A stretch of DNA of 16,509 bases, from assembly GCA_050743125.1 (NCBI GenBank), contig JBOGEB010000084.1:1-16509 (forward strand). The letters run 5' to 3'. This DNA comes from JBOGEB01 sp050743125. GTDB taxonomy: Bacteria > Actinomycetota > Nitriliruptoria > Euzebyales > Egibacteraceae. A model generated the notes under the pieces. It ran no database searches and was not told the DNA's origin. It saw nothing but the letters and a program-made list of their open reading frames with translations. The position numbers and the translations under genes are program-made. Shown piece after piece: positions 7,113 through 13,860 of the stretch (position 1 is the first letter of the stretch; each line of letters opens with the position of its first letter).

Positions 7113-8186
7113 GGCGTTGAGGTGGATCAGCCCTCCAGTGTTGACGAGGTGCCTCGGGTCGGCGGTTTTCCATTGCCCGAGGGTGCGCGCGAAGAAAGCA
7201 GTGATGTGCGCAGGCTCGACACCCAAATCTTTGTGGTTCGCGGGTGGCTCGACCTCCCCCGCAAGCGAGATCAGCGCGATCGTAGGATCGTCGCGGTAGC
7301 GCACTCCTGTCATCGTGTTGCGGCGGCTGGTCGCGAAGTCCACGACGGGGCCCCAATCCGTCGTGTAGGGGTTGACGCCCGCGTTCAGCAGCAGGTTGCG
7401 GTACGTGGACAGGTCAAGGATCACCCGCAGGTTCGCCTCGGCCGCCGCGGCGATCAGGCGGTCCACCTGTCTCCACGAGGCCTCGTCGAACGGCGCCGTG
7501 GCGGGATCACGCCCTTCTTCTTCTCCGGCGAGGAAATTGACGATCCTCACCGTGTTGAGGCAGGAGTCCTGCGCCAGGCGGACCGTGCTGATCGGGTCTT
7601 TCAACCCACCGTAGGCGCTCCCGGCGTGCAGCCGCCACGGCTGCCCGTCGATGCAGAGCTGGCGACCACAGGTCTTCACGAAGCCGTCGCTCGTCGGTCG
7701 CTGCGCGAGGGCGCCCGACCCCTGCGTGAACTGGCGAACTATTCGCAGCGTCATCGGCGTCGATTCATTGACCGCGAACGTCGAAGCGGCCGTCTCGGCG
7801 CCGAGGTTCCAGAACCCGACGCCCGCAGAATGATGCTTCCCCTGCAGGTCGTAGATGCGCGCAAAATTGTCGGCTCGCTGCCGGTCGCCGATCGACTGCT
7901 CCCAGCCGAACTCTTCGGTGATCCAGGGCTTGCCCATCTGGCGGCAGTACGACGCAACCGCCGGCAGCGCCGTACGCTCGTCGTGGGGCGAGTAGACGTG
8001 AATCGAGCACACGTCGTTGCTCGGCAGGGCGAATATCGTCCGCCAGTCGATCCCGGAGTCCGGCGAGTCACGCTGTTGCCCCCCTGCCGACGCCCCCGCA
8101 CACCCTGCCAACGCCAGCACGATGACCAATAGTCTGAAGCCCCTTGCCGCGAGCGGTACGAGATGGATCAGGTCCAACGCTGCCAA
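7107..8186 (-). CDS. Predicted lipoprotein GH5-type glycoside hydrolase with circularly permuted TIM barrel
   Basis: A 359-residue protein. An N-terminal hydrophobic stretch ends in the lipobox LALAGC (Cys29), so it is probably a lipid-anchored surface enzyme. Clan-A/GH5 barrel elements are recognisable but out of order. First come beta6 (NDVCSIHVYS, 57-66), beta7 with the nucleophile (PWITEEFG, Glu91/Glu92) and beta8 (GVGFWNLG, 122-129). A short linker (about 153-167) follows, then the usual N-terminal start (DGFVKTCGRQLCIDGQPWRL, 167-186), beta2 (NTVRIVNFL), beta3 (LRVILDLST), beta4 with the acid/base (SLAGEVEPP, Glu311) and beta5 (RHLVNTGG, 345-352), where the protein stops. The seam is complementary: the C-terminus ends at GGLIHLNAS, where a normal member would continue to the GIDWRTIF found at residue 45. 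Substrate is unknown; a beta-mannanase-like activity is one option. The TTG start at 8186 is tentative; a TTG at codon 4 has better ribosome-site spacing. Confidence 0.72.
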   Translation of the reverse strand: MAALDLIHLVPLAARGFRLLVIVLALAGCAGASAGGQQRDSPDSGIDWRTIFALPSNDVCSIHVYSPHDERTALPAVASYCRQMGKPWITEEFGWEQSIGDRQRADNFARIYDLQGKHHSAGVGFWNLGAETAASTFAVNESTPMTLRIVRQFTQGSGALAQRPTSDGFVKTCGRQLCIDGQPWRLHAGSAYGGLKDPISTVRLAQDSCLNTVRIVNFLAGEEEGRDPATAPFDEASWRQVDRLIAAAAEANLRVILDLSTYRNLLLNAGVNPYTTDWGPVVDFATSRRNTMTGVRYRDDPTIALISLAGEVEPPANHKDLGVEPAHITAFFARTLGQWKTADPRHLVNTGGLIHLNAS

Positions 8187-8451
8187 GACCTCACAAACCC
8201 AGGCCGGCCGGCTCGTTCGTCAGCATAGAACAAAACAGCGTTCTCATGCCGGCCAGCTTACGTTTGGGACGGTCAGCTTGCACGGTGAAGGATTAGGGCG
8301 GTATCCGCGCGAGTTGCGCGATCGCCTCTGTTTCGCCGTGAGGGGAGCGGACGTGGGTGCATTTCCCGCGAGCAGTGGCCTCAATGGCGACCGACAAGTT
8401 GTGCAATGGACCCAGGATTGCCATATTCGAATGCTCCGCCTCGGGCCTGCG
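8187..8451. other. 265-bp intergenic gap between the two minus-strand genes
   Basis: No convincing gene is seen on either strand. It contains the possible promoter/operator at 8222-8244 and a GGCCGGCC palindrome near 8203-8210. Open frames here are extensions of shadow frames from the flanking genes. The gap suggests that the GH5 gene is transcribed separately from the SAM-hydrolase homologue. Confidence 0.6.
8222..8244 (-). promoter_or_regulatory. Possible promoter -10 and overlapping inverted repeat upstream of the GH5 gene
   Basis: Read on the minus strand, an inverted repeat AGAAC-N8-GTTCT (8227-8244) shares one base with a TATGCT hexamer (8222-8227), which fits the actinobacterial TAnnnT -10 pattern. 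The hexamer lies about 35 nt before the TTG start at 8186. No convincing -35 box is visible. It may be an operator over the -10 region; the arms are short, so chance is possible. Confidence 0.3.
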
Positions 8452-9243
8452 TTAGGGCACGGCCGTGACGGTCGCGGTCTGGCCGGGGAGCAGCCCGAGG
8501 ACCTGAGCGGCGCTGCCCTGGTTGACCGCCAGCTGGAGCCGGCCGAACGCGTCGGGGAGCAGGCCGAGCTCGCCCTCGGGGATCTCGGCGAAGGTCGCGC
8601 AGCAGGTGGCAGAGCGGGCGTGGACCCGTATGCGCGCGCCGGGCGCCAGGCCGGCGGCGGCGAGGTCGGCGACCGTGGCGGCGAGCTGGAGGTTGCCGAA
8701 CCGGTCCACGAGCAGGACCTCTGCCTCGATCCTGCCGGCGGCCACGCTGGCCGTGGGCAGGGCAAGCCTCGACAGCGTGTCCACGGGCACCAGCGGACCC
8801 AGAGCGTCCGGGTCGCCGCCGCTCGCCAGCCGCGCGGCGGCGGGTGCGAACACGTCGCGCCCGTCGAACGTCCGGGACGGACCGGGGGCGCGGGCGGTGA
8901 TCACCCACGCTCCGGTCGGACCGCCGAGCCGCCCCGCGGCGGGCCACAGCAGCCCGTTGTCCGGGCCGACGAGCAGCGCGTCCCCTGCCGCGACGACGAC
9001 CGCGCGCCGGCTGGTGCCCACTGTCGGGTCGACGACCGCCAGATGCACCGCCGGGGGCAGGTGCCCGACGCAGTCCGCGAGCACGACCGCGCCATGCCGT
9101 ACGTCCTGTGGCCCGATCCCGTGCGTCAAGTCGACGACCCGCGCGTGCGGCGCCGCGCGGGCGAGCACCGCGTGGCACAGCCCGACGAACGGGTCGACGA
9201 GCCCGTAGTCGGTCAGGAACGTCACGATCGCATACCGCGGCAC
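8452..9243 (-). CDS. SAM hydroxide adenosyltransferase (DUF62 / SAM hydrolase) homologue
   Basis: A 263-residue protein. The family cleaves S-adenosylmethionine to adenosine and methionine using water; fluorinase and chlorinase are relatives. Motifs seen are LTDYG (10-14), DLTHGI (38-43), VVDPTVGTSRR (70-80), VGPDNGLL (92-99), TFDGRDVFAPAAA (125-137) and VDRFGNLQL (179-187), covering both the N-terminal domain and the C-terminal beta-barrel. Length is normal. In the published DUF62 hydrolases a conserved Asp-Arg-His triad is described. Here Asp72 and Arg79 are present, but the expected His in TFHGRD is Asp127, and the Gly of VVDPGVG is Thr74. Activity may therefore be altered. The start is the GTG at 9243, with no clear ribosome site; a GTG at codon 7 is an alternative. 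Neighbours do not suggest a pathway. Confidence 0.9.
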   Translation of the reverse strand: MPRYAIVTFLTDYGLVDPFVGLCHAVLARAAPHARVVDLTHGIGPQDVRHGAVVLADCVGHLPPAVHLAVVDPTVGTSRRAVVVAAGDALLVGPDNGLLWPAAGRLGGPTGAWVITARAPGPSRTFDGRDVFAPAAARLASGGDPDALGPLVPVDTLSRLALPTASVAAGRIEAEVLLVDRFGNLQLAATVADLAAAGLAPGARIRVHARSATCCATFAEIPEGELGLLPDAFGRLQLAVNQGSAAQVLGLLPGQTATVTAVP

Positions 9244-9364
9244 GGCGCGCGCGATCGTAACCGACCAGATGGAGCGCCGCCGACGCGCGTCCTGCGCGCG
9301 CTAGCCGCCGACTTGGTACCCCGTGTCGTAAGTACGGTCACGCACATGTCGGACGTCCCCGTAT

Positions 9365-9402
9365 GGCCAGGATTCGTCACGCATGCGTGACGAATCCTGG
9401 CC
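9365..9402. repeat. Perfect 38-bp palindrome (19-bp arms)
   Basis: Bases 9365-9402 are fully self-complementary about a central GCATGC (9381-9386), with no mismatch. On either strand it could form a long hairpin with a four-base CATG loop, or a cruciform. No T-tract follows on either side, so it does not look like an intrinsic terminator. Confidence 0.9.
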
Positions 9403-9464
9403 GCAAGCTCGACAGGCGACCCCCGGAATACTTCTCAAACACGTTCTCGAGTCTTTAAAACCCG

Positions 9465-9496
9465 AGGGGCTTGCCCCGTGAACGGGGCAAGCCCCT
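9465..9496 (-). terminator. 14-bp GC-rich hairpin, possible minus-strand terminator
   Basis: The stem 9465-9478 pairs perfectly with 9483-9496 around the tetraloop TGAA. On the minus strand the stem is followed by CGGG and then four T (TTTTAAAG), resembling a weak rho-independent terminator. On the plus strand no T-run follows. It may block minus-strand transcription from reaching the SAM-hydrolase homologue, or act as a transcript structure inside the inverted-repeat segment. Confidence 0.5.
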
Positions 9497-9752
9497 GGTT
9501 CCCCTATGCCTTTTGGGATCTGGGGACGTCCGACCATGCCGCGCTTTCGGCCGTGGTGCTCGGCTGACGCGCGGGTGCAGGTCGATCCAGTGGTTGACGT
9601 TGAGCCGGATCGCGAGCGTGACGGAGCCCGCAGGTGCAGGCCCCCTCGTACCGCGTCTCGATCATGACCCGCCTTCGACCAAGCGATGTTTCCGCCGGTG
9701 CTGGACACCCACTGATCAGGGCTTCGACCTGCGCACCCTCGTGGGGTGTGGT

Positions 9753-9765
9753 ACGCATAATGCGT
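9753..9765. promoter_or_regulatory. 13-bp inverted repeat with -10-like hexamer upstream of the LAL regulator
   Basis: ACGCAT-A-ATGCGT is a perfect 6-bp-arm inverted repeat. It overlaps CATAAT (9756-9761), one base from a consensus -10 on the plus strand, but no -35 box is seen at 16-18 bp. It lies about 120 bp before the LAL regulator start and could be an operator or a self-binding site. The arms are short, so this is tentative. Confidence 0.3.
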
Positions 9766-9883
9766 TCTTCCTGAGTGCTTTGCGTCGTGGACGCCCCTAC
9801 TGCCCCCCCCTACACTTGCGAGGGTTCACCCTGACCCTGAGCCCATGCGGGTGAAGGGATGAGCCGCAAAAGCGAGGCGGAAG

Positions 9884-12805
9884 ATGAGCTCCGGAGCGGG
9901 AAACGAGCCACTCGTCGAGCGGGAGCAGGAGTTGGCAGCCCTGACGGCGTTGATTTCGAGCGCGCTCGAGGGGGCGGGTCAGCTCGCGGTCGTGCAGGGT
10001 CCGGCTGGTATCGGGAAAACCCGTCTGTTGGCCGTTGCCCGGGCTGAGGCTGAGCGGGCCGGGATGCGGGTGCTCACCGCCCGCGGCTCGGAGCTGGAGC
10101 GGGAGTTCACCTACGGCCTGGTCCGCCAGCTATTCGAGCCGGTGCTCGCGAGCGTGGGTGAGGCCGAACGGGCCGAGCTGTTGGACGGCGCCGCACAGCA
10201 GGCCGCCCCACTCTTCTCCGGGCACACTGCGCCGCCGCCGACAGGCGGTGACGCCGGGTTTGCCAGGCTGCACGGTCTGTACTGGCTGACGGCCAATCTG
10301 TGCACCCAGGGACCACTGCTGGTGATCATCGACGACCTCCACTGGGGGGACGCGCCGTCGCTGCGCTTCTTGGCCCATCTGATCCCGCGGCTGGACGGCC
10401 TGCCGCTGTTGGCCAAGGTGGCGCTCCGGCCTGCCGAGCCTGCCGCCGAGAAGGATCTGCTGGCCCAGATCACCACCGACCCCCTGGCCACGCTCCTGCG
10501 CCCGGCGCCGTTGAGCGAGGCTGGCTCCGCGCGCCTGGTGCGCGCGCTGCTCGCCAACAGGGATCAGGCCGCCAAGGCCGACGAGGCGTTCTGCGCCGCC
10601 TGCCATGCCGCCACGGGCGGCAACCCGCTGTTGTTGCGCGAGCTGGCCAGCGTTGCCGTCGTGGAGGGCGTGGCTCCGAGCGCCGCCGGGGTGGCCCGCC
10701 TGACCAGTCTCGCTTTCCGGGCGGTCGGGCAGCGGGTGGCGTTGCGCCTGGCGCGGCTGGGGGCACGGGCGAAGGCGTTGTGCGGCGCGGTGGCCATCCT
10801 GGGGGAGGATGCCGAGCCCGCCCTGGCGGGAGCCATCGCCGGGCTGGAGCCCGCCCAAACGCTCGAGACAGCCCAGGAGCTGGCAGCCGTCGAGATTCTG
10901 CGCCCACACGGGCCGCTTGGCTTCGTTCACCCGCTGGTGCGAGACGCCGTCTACGCGGGACTGTCAGCAACCGAGCGCATCAACGCGCACGTGCAGGCGG
11001 CGCGCCTGCTCGTGGAGGCGGGGGTAGCGTCTGAGCACGTGGCTGCCCACCTGCTGCTGATCCCGCCGGCGGGCGACGAGTGGGTCGTCGCGGTCCTGCG
11101 GCGGGCGGCAGAGGAGGCGTTCCGCGGCGGGTCGCCCGAGGCCGCGGTGACCTACCTGGAGCGCTGCCTGCAGGAGCCGCCCGCGCCCGAGCAGCGGGCG
11201 GAGATCCTCGTCCAGGTCGGCACGATCGCGCAGCTCGTGGACGTGGCGAAGGCGGCGAAGCACCTGCGGGCAGCCCTGACCCCGGTGCAAGAACCGGAGC
11301 AGCGCGCGCTGATCGCGGAGATGCTCGGGCACGCTTTGAACTTCGCCGGATGCCACAACGAGGCCGTCGAGGTCTACTCCCAGGCGATCGATGTCCTGGG
11401 GCAGGAGCACGGCGACCGGCAGGCGCGGCTCGAAGCGGGCATCCTCACCGTGGCGGTCTCTGCGCCTGCGCTGCGCGGGCTCGCGATCGAGCGGCTTCGG
11501 GACAGGTCCGACGGGCACTCGGACGAAGGATTGGGCAGCCGGATGCTCGACTGCCTGATCGCCGTTCACGACGCCTTTGCGGGCGAGCCGGCCCAGACCG
11601 CGGTCGCCCGCGCCCGACGGGGCCTGGCCGACGGCACGCTCCTGCAGCAGGCCAACGGCAGCACGCCCTTCGTCGGCGGCTGTGTCGTGCTCATGGCCGC
11701 CGACCTCGACGAGGTGATGCCGCTCCTCGACGCGGCGTTGGCCGACGCGAACCTGCACGGATCGGTCTTCGCCGTCGGGATCCTGAAGTGCTATCAGAGC
11801 CTCGCATGGCTCTGGCGCGGTCATCTGGCCGAGGCTGAGGCCGACGCCCGAGAGGCCGTGCGGGCGATCGTCACGGCGCGGATCGCCATCGTCCGGCCCT
11901 TGGCTGCCGCCTTCCTTGCCGATGCGCTGATGGAGCAGGGCCGCCTGGAGGAGGCCGCAGCGGCGCTGGCGGGGGTCGACCTCCCCGAGCCCACGCCAGC
12001 GACCGGGCACTGGTACCGGGTCCTCGACAGCCGCGCACGGCTGCTCATGCTGCAGGGACGGACGAGGGAGAGCCTGGATGCCTCGCTCGCCTGCGGCCGG
12101 TGTTACTCGGTACACGGCCGGGACAACCCGGCCCTGGTCGACTGGCGCTCGGGGGCGGCACTCGCACTGCGCGCCCTCGATCGGCGCGAGGAGGCCCAGA
12201 CGCTGGCCGCTGAGGAGCTGGCCCTGGCGCGACGGTGGGGAGCGCCCAGGGCGCTCGGGCGCGCGTTGCGGGTCGCCGGGCTCACCGGGCTCACCGGGCT
12301 CACCGGGGGGGGCGAGCAGGGTCTCGGCCTGCTGCGCGAGGCGGTGGCGGTGCTGGAGCCCTCGCCCGCACGGCTGGAATACGCAAAGGCTCTGGTCGAG
12401 CTGGGCGCCGCGCTGCGGCGCTCAGGTCAGCGGGCAGCGTCCCGCGAGCACCTGCGCCAAGGCATGGAGCTGGCCGAGGTCTCCGGCGCCACGCCGCTGG
12501 TCCATCGCGCGCGGACCGAGCTTCGGGCCACCGGCGCCCGCCCCCCGCGAAGGGAGCTGTCGGGCGCTGCCGCGCTCACTCCCAGTGAGCACCGCGTCGT
12601 CGAGCTTGCCGGAGCCGGGCATTCCAACCAGGACATCGCCCAAGCGCTGTACATCACCACCAAAACCGTCGAGGCGCACCTGACACGGGCCTACCGCAAA
12701 CTCGGCATAACCGGTCGCGCAGGCCTCCCGAACGTGCTCACCGCCACTGTGGCTGCCGCGCTTGCCACCGGGCTCACCACTCCGGCTACGGCGCAGAGGG
12801 GATAG
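9884..12805 (+). CDS. LAL-type ATP-binding LuxR-family transcriptional regulator
   Basis: A 973-residue protein typical of large ATP-binding regulators of the LuxR family. The N-terminal AAA/STAND ATPase has Walker A GPAGIGKT (39-46) and Walker B LLVIIDD followed by LHWGD (145-156). The middle (about 350-880) is Ala/Leu/Glu-rich helical repeats of TPR/MalT type, the usual sensor and oligomerisation region. The C-terminus has a LuxR HTH (LTPSEHRVVELAGAGHSNQDIA, in part, then TTKTVEAHL, about 898-945). Such proteins are often pathway-specific activators of natural-product clusters. ATG 9884 is preceded by GAGGCGG (9874-9880). The stop lies 4 bp before the class I isoprenoid gene, so the regulator is probably co-transcribed with it. 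A 9-bp triplicate and G8 run near 12281-12312 fall in the helical region and keep the frame open. Confidence 0.93.
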   Translation: MSSGAGNEPLVEREQELAALTALISSALEGAGQLAVVQGPAGIGKTRLLAVARAEAERAGMRVLTARGSELEREFTYGLVRQLFEPVLASVGEAERAELLDGAAQQAAPLFSGHTAPPPTGGDAGFARLHGLYWLTANLCTQGPLLVIIDDLHWGDAPSLRFLAHLIPRLDGLPLLAKVALRPAEPAAEKDLLAQITTDPLATLLRPAPLSEAGSARLVRALLANRDQAAKADEAFCAACHAATGGNPLLLRELASVAVVEGVAPSAAGVARLTSLAFRAVGQRVALRLARLGARAKALCGAVAILGEDAEPALAGAIAGLEPAQTLETAQELAAVEILRPHGPLGFVHPLVRDAVYAGLSATERINAHVQAARLLVEAGVASEHVAAHLLLIPPAGDEWVVAVLRRAAEEAFRGGSPEAAVTYLERCLQEPPAPEQRAEILVQVGTIAQLVDVAKAAKHLRAALTPVQEPEQRALIAEMLGHALNFAGCHNEAVEVYSQAIDVLGQEHGDRQARLEAGILTVAVSAPALRGLAIERLRDRSDGHSDEGLGSRMLDCLIAVHDAFAGEPAQTAVARARRGLADGTLLQQANGSTPFVGGCVVLMAADLDEVMPLLDAALADANLHGSVFAVGILKCYQSLAWLWRGHLAEAEADAREAVRAIVTARIAIVRPLAAAFLADALMEQGRLEEAAAALAGVDLPEPTPATGHWYRVLDSRARLLMLQGRTRESLDASLACGRCYSVHGRDNPALVDWRSGAALALRALDRREEAQTLAAEELALARRWGAPRALGRALRVAGLTGLTGLTGGGEQGLGLLREAVAVLEPSPARLEYAKALVELGAALRRSGQRAASREHLRQGMELAEVSGATPLVHRARTELRATGARPPRRELSGAAALTPSEHRVVELAGAGHSNQDIAQALYITTKTVEAHLTRAYRKLGITGRAGLPNVLTATVAAALATGLTTPATAQRG
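12281..12312 (+). repeat. Three tandem 9-bp units plus a run of eight G inside the LAL gene
   Basis: CTCACCGGG occurs three times in direct tandem (12281-12307), encoding LTG repeats. The last unit runs into eight consecutive G (12305-12312). The 9-bp unit preserves frame if copy number changes. The G8 run would shift frame on slippage and remove the DNA-binding domain. Confidence 0.9.
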
Positions 12806-12809
12806 GCGC

Positions 12810-13763
12810 ATGGTCGACCACCTCGGCACGCCAGCCGAGCTGGGAGAAGCTGAGGTGCTGCGGCGGCTGGCGGTGTTCCGTGGGCGGCTCGGGCCAGAGC
12901 TCGGCGCGGCGTTCGACGCGCTCGAGGAGCGGCTCGAGCTCTTCCGCGGTGGACACGGACAGGGCTACTTCTCCCACCCGATGGCCTTGCCGGTGCTGGA
13001 GCTCCCGCAGTGGGCTGCGGCACACACGGCGCGCCAAGGCACGGCGGTCGGCCCGGCGGTGGCGGCAGACCTGGTGGAGGCGGCCGCGGTGGGGTACCTC
13101 CACGTGCGGGTGCAGGACGACTGGTTCGACGAGGCGGTCGGTGAGCCGGGTGCGGCGATGATGCTCTCGGACGCGCTCTGCGCGCGTCACCAGGCGCTGC
13201 TGGCGCGCGCGGTTCCGGTCGGGAGCGCCTTCTGGGAGCTGTTCGAGGAGGCCTGGCTCGGCTACGGGGAGGCGATGCTGCTCGAGCGGAGGCTCCACAG
13301 GGGTGAAGCGGCCTACGACGCCGCGGCGTTCCGGAGCGTGCTCGCCCGCTCACGCCCGCTCGTGCTCTCCCCGGCTGCGGCGCTGTTCGCCGCTGGTCGG
13401 GCGGAGGATGTCGAGACCCTCGAGCAGTTCTCAGCCGCTCTCGTGACCGCGCACCAGCTCTTCGCCGACCTGCTCGATGCTGAGAAGGATCGGGCGAACG
13501 GGAACAGAACCCACGTCCTGTTCCGCCTTGACGGCAGGGCGGGCGGGGATCGCGAGGCCGAAGCGCTCCGCGTGGCGCTTTTCTCTCGGGGCGGATTCGA
13601 CGCCGTCGTGAGCGACGCGTTGGACGAGCTCGCCCGAGCCCGGCGAGCGGCGGACGCGCTCGCTATGCCGGAGGCTGTGCGCTTCTGCGAGGAGCGCGCA
13701 CGGCTCATGACCGAGCTTCAGGTGAAGCTGTTCGAGGCGTTCTTTTTCACGACGTTGTCATAG
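12810..13763 (+). CDS. Class I isoprenoid-type (polyprenyl synthase/terpene synthase fold) enzyme
   Basis: A 317-residue, mostly helical protein. It has a DDxxD motif, DDWFD at 103-107 within LHVRVQDDWFDE, and a second acidic site near 216-227 (QLFADLLDAEKD), matching the two metal-binding aspartate motifs of class I isoprenoid enzymes, which ionise allylic diphosphates. The GGKxxRP-type IPP-binding motif normally upstream in chain-elongating prenyl synthases is not seen; the region reads QGYFSHPMALPVLELPQWAA. It may therefore be a cyclase or another diphosphate-using enzyme rather than an elongase. ATG 12810 follows an AGGGG site (12797-12801) by 8 nt and lies 4 bp after the regulator stop. 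The downstream class II cyclase-like gene and NHLP-like peptide suggest a joint pathway. The fold call is good; the reaction is unknown. Confidence 0.72.
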   Translation: MVDHLGTPAELGEAEVLRRLAVFRGRLGPELGAAFDALEERLELFRGGHGQGYFSHPMALPVLELPQWAAAHTARQGTAVGPAVAADLVEAAAVGYLHVRVQDDWFDEAVGEPGAAMMLSDALCARHQALLARAVPVGSAFWELFEEAWLGYGEAMLLERRLHRGEAAYDAAAFRSVLARSRPLVLSPAAALFAAGRAEDVETLEQFSAALVTAHQLFADLLDAEKDRANGNRTHVLFRLDGRAGGDREAEALRVALFSRGGFDAVVSDALDELARARRAADALAMPEAVRFCEERARLMTELQVKLFEAFFFTTLS

Positions 13764-13785
13764 CAGGCATTCCGGATACCTGCCC

Positions 13786-13815
13786 TTGACCAGCAGGGAT
13801 TAAGGACTTTACGCT
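13786..13815 (+). promoter_or_regulatory. Predicted promoter for the NHLP-like peptide gene
   Basis: TTGACC (13786-13791) and TACGCT (13810-13815), 18 bp apart, resemble primary-sigma -35 and -10 boxes of actinobacteria. They lie in the 91-bp gap between the class I enzyme stop and the peptide gene, about 45 nt before its start. This suggests the peptide and class II genes can be transcribed separately from the regulator and class I gene. Confidence 0.5.
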
Positions 13816-13847
13816 CTATCAGCGCCCGACCACTGCCAGTCGATCCC

Positions 13848-13852
13848 GGAGG
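13848..13852 (+). promoter_or_regulatory. Ribosome binding site that decides the peptide start
   Basis: GGAGG at 13848-13852 is only 2 nt from the ATG at 13855 but 8 nt from the GTG at 13861. Normal spacing favours the GTG start. Confidence 0.65.
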
Positions 13853-13860
13853 GAATGCCG

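Larger units (their letters stand above)
9348..9534. repeat. 187-bp segment bounded by 13-bp perfect inverted repeats
   Basis: The left arm GTCGGACGTCCCC (9348-9360) is the exact reverse complement of the right arm at 9522-9534. A CATG sits just outside or at the edge of each arm (9345-9348 and 9535-9538). The interior holds the 38-bp palindrome and the 14-bp hairpin. This could be a small non-autonomous element (MITE-like) or a paired regulatory site. There is no internal coding signal, and no transposase is in the window. Confidence 0.5.
9244..9883. other. 640-bp non-coding divergent region
   Basis: This gap separates the minus-strand SAM-hydrolase homologue from the plus-strand LAL regulator. 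I see no supportable protein gene: frames of 60-135 codons occur on both strands but show no recognisable family or good ribosome site. It holds an inverted-repeat-bounded segment (9348-9534) with two strong hairpins, a 13-bp inverted repeat at 9753-9765 overlapping a CATAAT hexamer, and a run of eight C (9803-9810). Promoters for both flanking genes should lie here but cannot be assigned with confidence. Confidence 0.7.

Noticed and set aside
7107..8186. The hydrolase gene as a pseudogene or a fusion of two broken paralogues
   Set aside because: The two halves are complementary, non-redundant, in one open frame, and the signal peptide is correctly placed. Circular permutation explains this more simply.
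8017..9390. 457-codon plus-strand open frame across the SAM-hydrolase homologue
   Set aside because: It is a shadow frame; the opposite strand encodes the recognisable DUF62 protein.
9301..9708. 135-codon minus-strand open frame in the divergent gap
   Set aside because: It reads straight through both hairpins, has no ribosome site or domain, and is Arg/Ser/Gly-rich.
9859..10047. 62-codon plus-strand frame with a GAAGGG site before ATG 9859
   Set aside because: It overlaps the N-terminus of the LAL regulator in another frame and has a simple composition. A short leader peptide cannot be excluded but has no support.
10964..12115. 383-codon minus-strand open frame inside the LAL gene
   Set aside because: The overlapping plus-strand frame carries a clear regulator architecture; the antisense product has no family features.
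12281..12307. Short tandem repeats as a CRISPR-like array
   Set aside because: The units are 9 bp with no spacers and lie in frame inside a coding gene.
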